A stretch of DNA of 7,467 bases from Deltaproteobacteria bacterium (GTDB lineage: Bacteria > Myxococcota_A > UBA796 > UBA9615). Made by a program: the position numbers and the translations under genes. The notes below the pieces were generated by a model that was not told where the DNA came from, ran no database searches, and saw nothing but the letters and a program-made list of their open reading frames with translations. The stretch is from assembly GCA_029261955.1 (NCBI GenBank), contig JAJDAI010000060.1:1-7467 (forward strand), in the 5' to 3' direction. Positions 5,559 through 7,467 of the stretch are shown here, piece by piece (positions within the stretch are counted from its first letter, which is position 1; every line of letters starts with the position of its first letter).

Positions 5559-6307
5559 CAGACGACGTCCTGCGGGCGGACCATCTGGCGCTCGGCCAGC
5601 TCCACCAGCTCCTGAAGGCGTTGCATGCCGCTCGACCAGGCGACGGCCTGCTCGAACCAGCGTTGCGCGTCGGGCCCGTTGCCCAGGCGGCGGTTCAGCT
5701 CGCCCGCGAGGTAGGCGATGACCACGAGGTCCTCGCGCCGGGCGAACCACTTCTTCTGGGAGATGCCCTGCACGTAGCAGTGCAGGGCGCGGCGGCGGCA
5801 GCGGCGGGCGTCGGCGTCGCGGTTGGCGTCGTCGTGCATCCAGGCGGCGCGCAGCCAGGCGTCGCCCTGGCGCAGGGGGCCGTGCTCCAGCCAGCGCTCG
5901 ACCTGCGCGTGGTTCTCCCAGCGGATGCCGGGGTCGGTCGCCAGCGCGCGGCGGTCGGCCAGCAGCACGAGCTGCTCGCGCAGGGTGGAGTCGGCGGGCG
6001 CGGGGCGGTCGGCGAGCATCGGATCGTGCGCGTCGTCCCAATCCTCCTGCGAGAAGAAGACGCCGGTCGCCGCCGCGGGGACCCGCTGGTCGATCTTGGG
6101 CGCGTGCTCCTCGAAGCCGGAGACGTCGCCGGTGAAGCCGCAGCCCGGGCAGGCGTTCAGCTGCTTCGGGATCGGGTCGTCCCCGTCGGGGAAGCGGCGC
6201 AGGTCCGAGCTGGTCGGTCCGCGGCTCTTGCTGGACAGGACGGTGTGGCCACCGAACGTCGTTTCGCAAAGCGGGCAGGTGATCTGACGGGGTGTGATCG
6301 TGCTCAC
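5558..6307 (-). CDS. DUF2225 zinc-ribbon/TPR-like protein
   Basis: A 249-residue protein that matches the DUF2225 family by pattern. The N-terminus has ITCPLCETTF (Cys11, Cys14), then LSSKSR (24-29) and NACPGCGF (Cys53, Cys56), so a four-cysteine zinc ribbon is expected. Residues about 147-240 are helical and TPR-like, with GDAWLRAAWM, YLAGELNRRLGN and AQRWFEQAV; two more cysteines (170, 177) lie there. No signal peptide or membrane segment is seen, so it is probably cytoplasmic. The molecular role of DUF2225 is not known to me. The start is GTG at 6307, preceded by GGAGG (complement of 6314-6318) six bases away and placed just before the first CxxC. A second in-frame GTG at 6391 with the same SD would add 28 Pro/Arg-rich residues. 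Its TGA overlaps the bioB ATG, so the two are co-translated. Confidence 0.8.
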   Translation of the reverse strand: MSTITPRQITCPLCETTFGGHTVLSSKSRGPTSSDLRRFPDGDDPIPKQLNACPGCGFTGDVSGFEEHAPKIDQRVPAAATGVFFSQEDWDDAHDPMLADRPAPADSTLREQLVLLADRRALATDPGIRWENHAQVERWLEHGPLRQGDAWLRAAWMHDDANRDADARRCRRRALHCYVQGISQKKWFARREDLVVIAYLAGELNRRLGNGPDAQRWFEQAVAWSSGMQRLQELVELAERQMVRPQDVV

Positions 6308-6403
6308 AGGGGGCCTCCGAGGCCGCGCAGGGTAGCGCAGGGGATCGGGGTCGGGGCGGCGATGTGAGGAGCACAGCGGCGGGGGCGTCACGGGGGCCTC
6401 CGA
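6305..6403 (-). repeat. direct repeat duplicating an SD plus GTG start
   Basis: On the plus strand CACAGGGGGCCTCCGA (6305-6320) recurs as CACGGGGGCCTCCGA (6389-6403), differing by one inserted base. Read on minus, each copy is TCGGAGG, a C-run and GTG, so each is a complete start signal, and both GTGs are in frame with the DUF2225 gene. The coordinates span both copies and the 68 bases between them. Confidence 0.6.
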
Positions 6404-6467
6404 TGGTGGACACAAGCGGGGTGCCGCTGGCGTACCGTCGTCGTTCGCTGCCAGCCGAGGAGCCCCC

Positions 6468-7214
6468 ATGTCCGCCCGATTCGTGCTGCTGCTGGCGATC
6501 GCCGCCCTGGCCCTGCCCTCCACCGCAGCCGCCAAGACCAAGGGAGCCGCCGTGCCCACGAGCCCCGGAATCCACCGCCTGGTCTTCGAGGCCAGCTCGG
6601 GCCCCCTCCGCTACACCCTGTCGCTGCCCGAGGCCGAGGGGCTTCGCCCCCTGATCCTGAGCCTGCACTACGCCGGGCACGGCGCAGACTGGTACGGCGC
6701 CACGCTGCTGGAGCAGGTCGTGGAGCCGGCGCTGCGGGAGCTGGGGCCCATCGTCGTCGCGCCGGACTGCCCCGGCCGCAGCTGGAGCGCGGACGTGTCC
6801 GAGGCGGCGGTGGCGGAGCTGCTCGACTTCCTCGCGACGCGCTACCCCCTGGACGCGAAGCGCACGCTCGTGACCGGCTACAGCCTGGGCGGCATGGGCA
6901 GCTGGTCGATGGCCCGCCGCTTCCCCGAGCGCTTCGCGGCGGCGATCCCCATGGCCGGCCGTCCGCCGCAGGGCCTGGAGTCGTGGAGCACGCCCACCTT
7001 CGTGCTGCACAGCCGCGATGACGAAATCATCGACGTCCTGCCGACGCTGCAGGGCGTCGAGAAACTCCAGGGCGCGGGCGCGCCCGTGCGGCTGAAGCTC
7101 GTCAGCGGACTGACCCACTACGAGACCGAGGGCTTCATGCCGCTGCTGAGGGAGCTCGTGCCCTGGCTGAAGGAGGTCTGGGCGATCCCGGTGAATCCCG
7201 CGGCGGGCGGGTGA
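6468..7214 (+). CDS. secreted alpha/beta hydrolase (esterase / PHB-depolymerase-like)
   Basis: A 248-residue serine hydrolase with a signal peptide (about 1-22, hydrophobic core VLLLAIAALAL and a likely signal peptidase I cut after STAAA), so it probably acts in the periplasm or outside. Visible elements: an oxyanion-region strand LILSLHYAGHG (62-72), PIVVAPDC (94-101), the nucleophile elbow GYSLGG with Ser139, a strand TFVLHSRDDEIIDV holding Asp184/Asp185, and the C-terminal LTHYET with His217. The layout resembles the PHB-depolymerase/feruloyl-esterase and phospholipase/carboxylesterase groups of the fold. The substrate cannot be told; no lid or PHB-binding domain is evident. The ATG at 6468 has GAGGAG five bases upstream (6457-6462). 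The gene is divergent from the DUF2225-bioB unit across a 160-base GC-rich gap (6308-6467), where TGGACA at 6407-6412 is a possible -35 without a good -10. Confidence 0.85.
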   Translation: MSARFVLLLAIAALALPSTAAAKTKGAAVPTSPGIHRLVFEASSGPLRYTLSLPEAEGLRPLILSLHYAGHGADWYGATLLEQVVEPALRELGPIVVAPDCPGRSWSADVSEAAVAELLDFLATRYPLDAKRTLVTGYSLGGMGSWSMARRFPERFAAAIPMAGRPPQGLESWSTPTFVLHSRDDEIIDVLPTLQGVEKLQGAGAPVRLKLVSGLTHYETEGFMPLLRELVPWLKEVWAIPVNPAAGG

Positions 7215-7269
7215 TCCCTCGACCCGAACGCGGCTAGGATTCGGGCTGCGGTTCGCCGGGGGGCAGCTC

Positions 7270-7275
7270 TACAAT
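7270..7275 (+). promoter_or_regulatory. -10 box of the globin gene
   Basis: TACAAT matches TATAAT at five of six positions and stands out in GC-rich sequence. It ends twelve bases before the ATG at 7288. The -35 region at normal spacing (TGCGGT, 7247-7252) is poor. The predicted transcript start is about six bases before the ATG. The rest of the 7215-7287 gap shows only a weak CCCGAA/TTCGGG inverted repeat (7223-7245) without a T-run. Confidence 0.45.
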
Positions 7276-7287
7276 CCCCTTCGGCCC

Positions 7288-7467
7288 ATGAACCTCGACC
7301 CCCGAACCATCGCCCTCGTACGAGGCAGCTTCGGAGCCCTCCAGCTCCAGAGCGCCGCCTTCATGGAGCAGTTCTACGAGCGCTTGTTCCAGCGCTACCC
7401 CTACACGCGCCCCCTGTTCAAGGACCACGAGATGGGGAGTCAGCGCCTGGCCTTCATGGGCGCGCTG
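7288..7467 (+). CDS. bacterial globin domain protein, N-terminal part (cut by window edge)
   Basis: Sixty open codons run from ATG at 7288 to the right edge with no stop. The peptide begins MNLDPRTIALVRGSFGALQL and goes on FMEQFYERLFQRYPYTRPLFK. This matches the start of the flavohemoglobin/single-domain globin family: an A-helix of the form xxxxIxLVxxSF, then a B-helix FxxxFYxRLFxxxP followed by RPLFK, the B/C corner region. Such proteins bind heme and work in oxygen binding or nitric oxide detoxification. The heme-ligating His and any reductase domain lie outside the window, so a single-domain globin and a full flavohemoprotein cannot be told apart. There is no SD and no upstream in-frame start, which supports the chosen ATG together with the TACAAT box close before it. 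Confidence 0.75.
   Translation, partial: MNLDPRTIALVRGSFGALQLQSAAFMEQFYERLFQRYPYTRPLFKDHEMGSQRLAFMGAL

Noticed and set aside
1959..5615. A very long open frame (1218 codons) on the plus strand opposite the PPC lipoprotein and bioB genes
   Set aside because: It is an antisense shadow caused by GC-rich third positions: its translation is a monotonous Val/Ala/Gly/Arg/Leu mixture with no domain, while the minus-strand genes have clear motifs.
5559..7118. An in-frame upstream extension of bioB giving an 882-residue protein
   Set aside because: The extension runs antisense to the hydrolase and out of frame through the DUF2225 gene, is low-complexity, and BioB has a normal N-terminus at the ATG at 5558 with coupling to the upstream stop.

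Overview
The window is high-GC bacterial DNA with mostly good Shine-Dalgarno (SD) sequences and dense genes. Two features point to the Myxococcota / former Deltaproteobacteria: an AgmX/PglI-type C-terminal domain on a lipoprotein, and a large secreted lipoprotein ending in two PPC (pre-peptidase C-terminal) domains. This assignment is inferred from gene content; no rRNA or other marker is present.

Layout. Positions 1-142 (minus) hold the start of a small protein resembling the HPF/RaiA ribosome-hibernation family, cut by the left edge. Divergent from it is a uridine kinase (271-882, plus), then a 276-residue AgmX/PglI-domain lipoprotein (976-1806, plus). The gap 1807-1943 between convergent genes holds a long hairpin, probably a shared terminator, and a compact set of palindromes that looks like a REP/BIME-type repeat. 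Next, on minus, is a 799-residue lipoprotein (1944-4343) with a possible papain-like N-terminal region and two PPC domains. Upstream of it on the same strand lies a two-gene unit: a DUF2225 zinc-ribbon/TPR protein (5558-6307) whose stop overlaps the start of biotin synthase bioB (4470-5558). Divergent from this unit is a secreted alpha/beta hydrolase (6468-7214, plus). The right edge cuts a bacterial globin-domain gene (7288 onward, plus).

The genes look mostly like housekeeping and envelope functions rather than one pathway or a mobile island; there is no transposase, integrase, CRISPR array or tRNA. The main surprise is in BioB. The radical-SAM CxxxCxxC motif is intact, but three of the four residues that hold the sulfur-donating [2Fe-2S] cluster in the E. 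coli enzyme are replaced (Cys97 to Gly113, Cys128 to Asp147, Arg260 to Met277), while two additional cysteines (Cys59, Cys184) are present. It therefore appears to be a non-canonical biotin synthase, and it is translationally coupled to a four-cysteine zinc-ribbon protein of unknown function. Secondary points are the REP-like palindromes, an SD-sequestering hairpin ahead of the AgmX-type lipoprotein, a duplicated SD/start module ahead of the DUF2225 gene, and two genes that appear to have very short or absent leaders.
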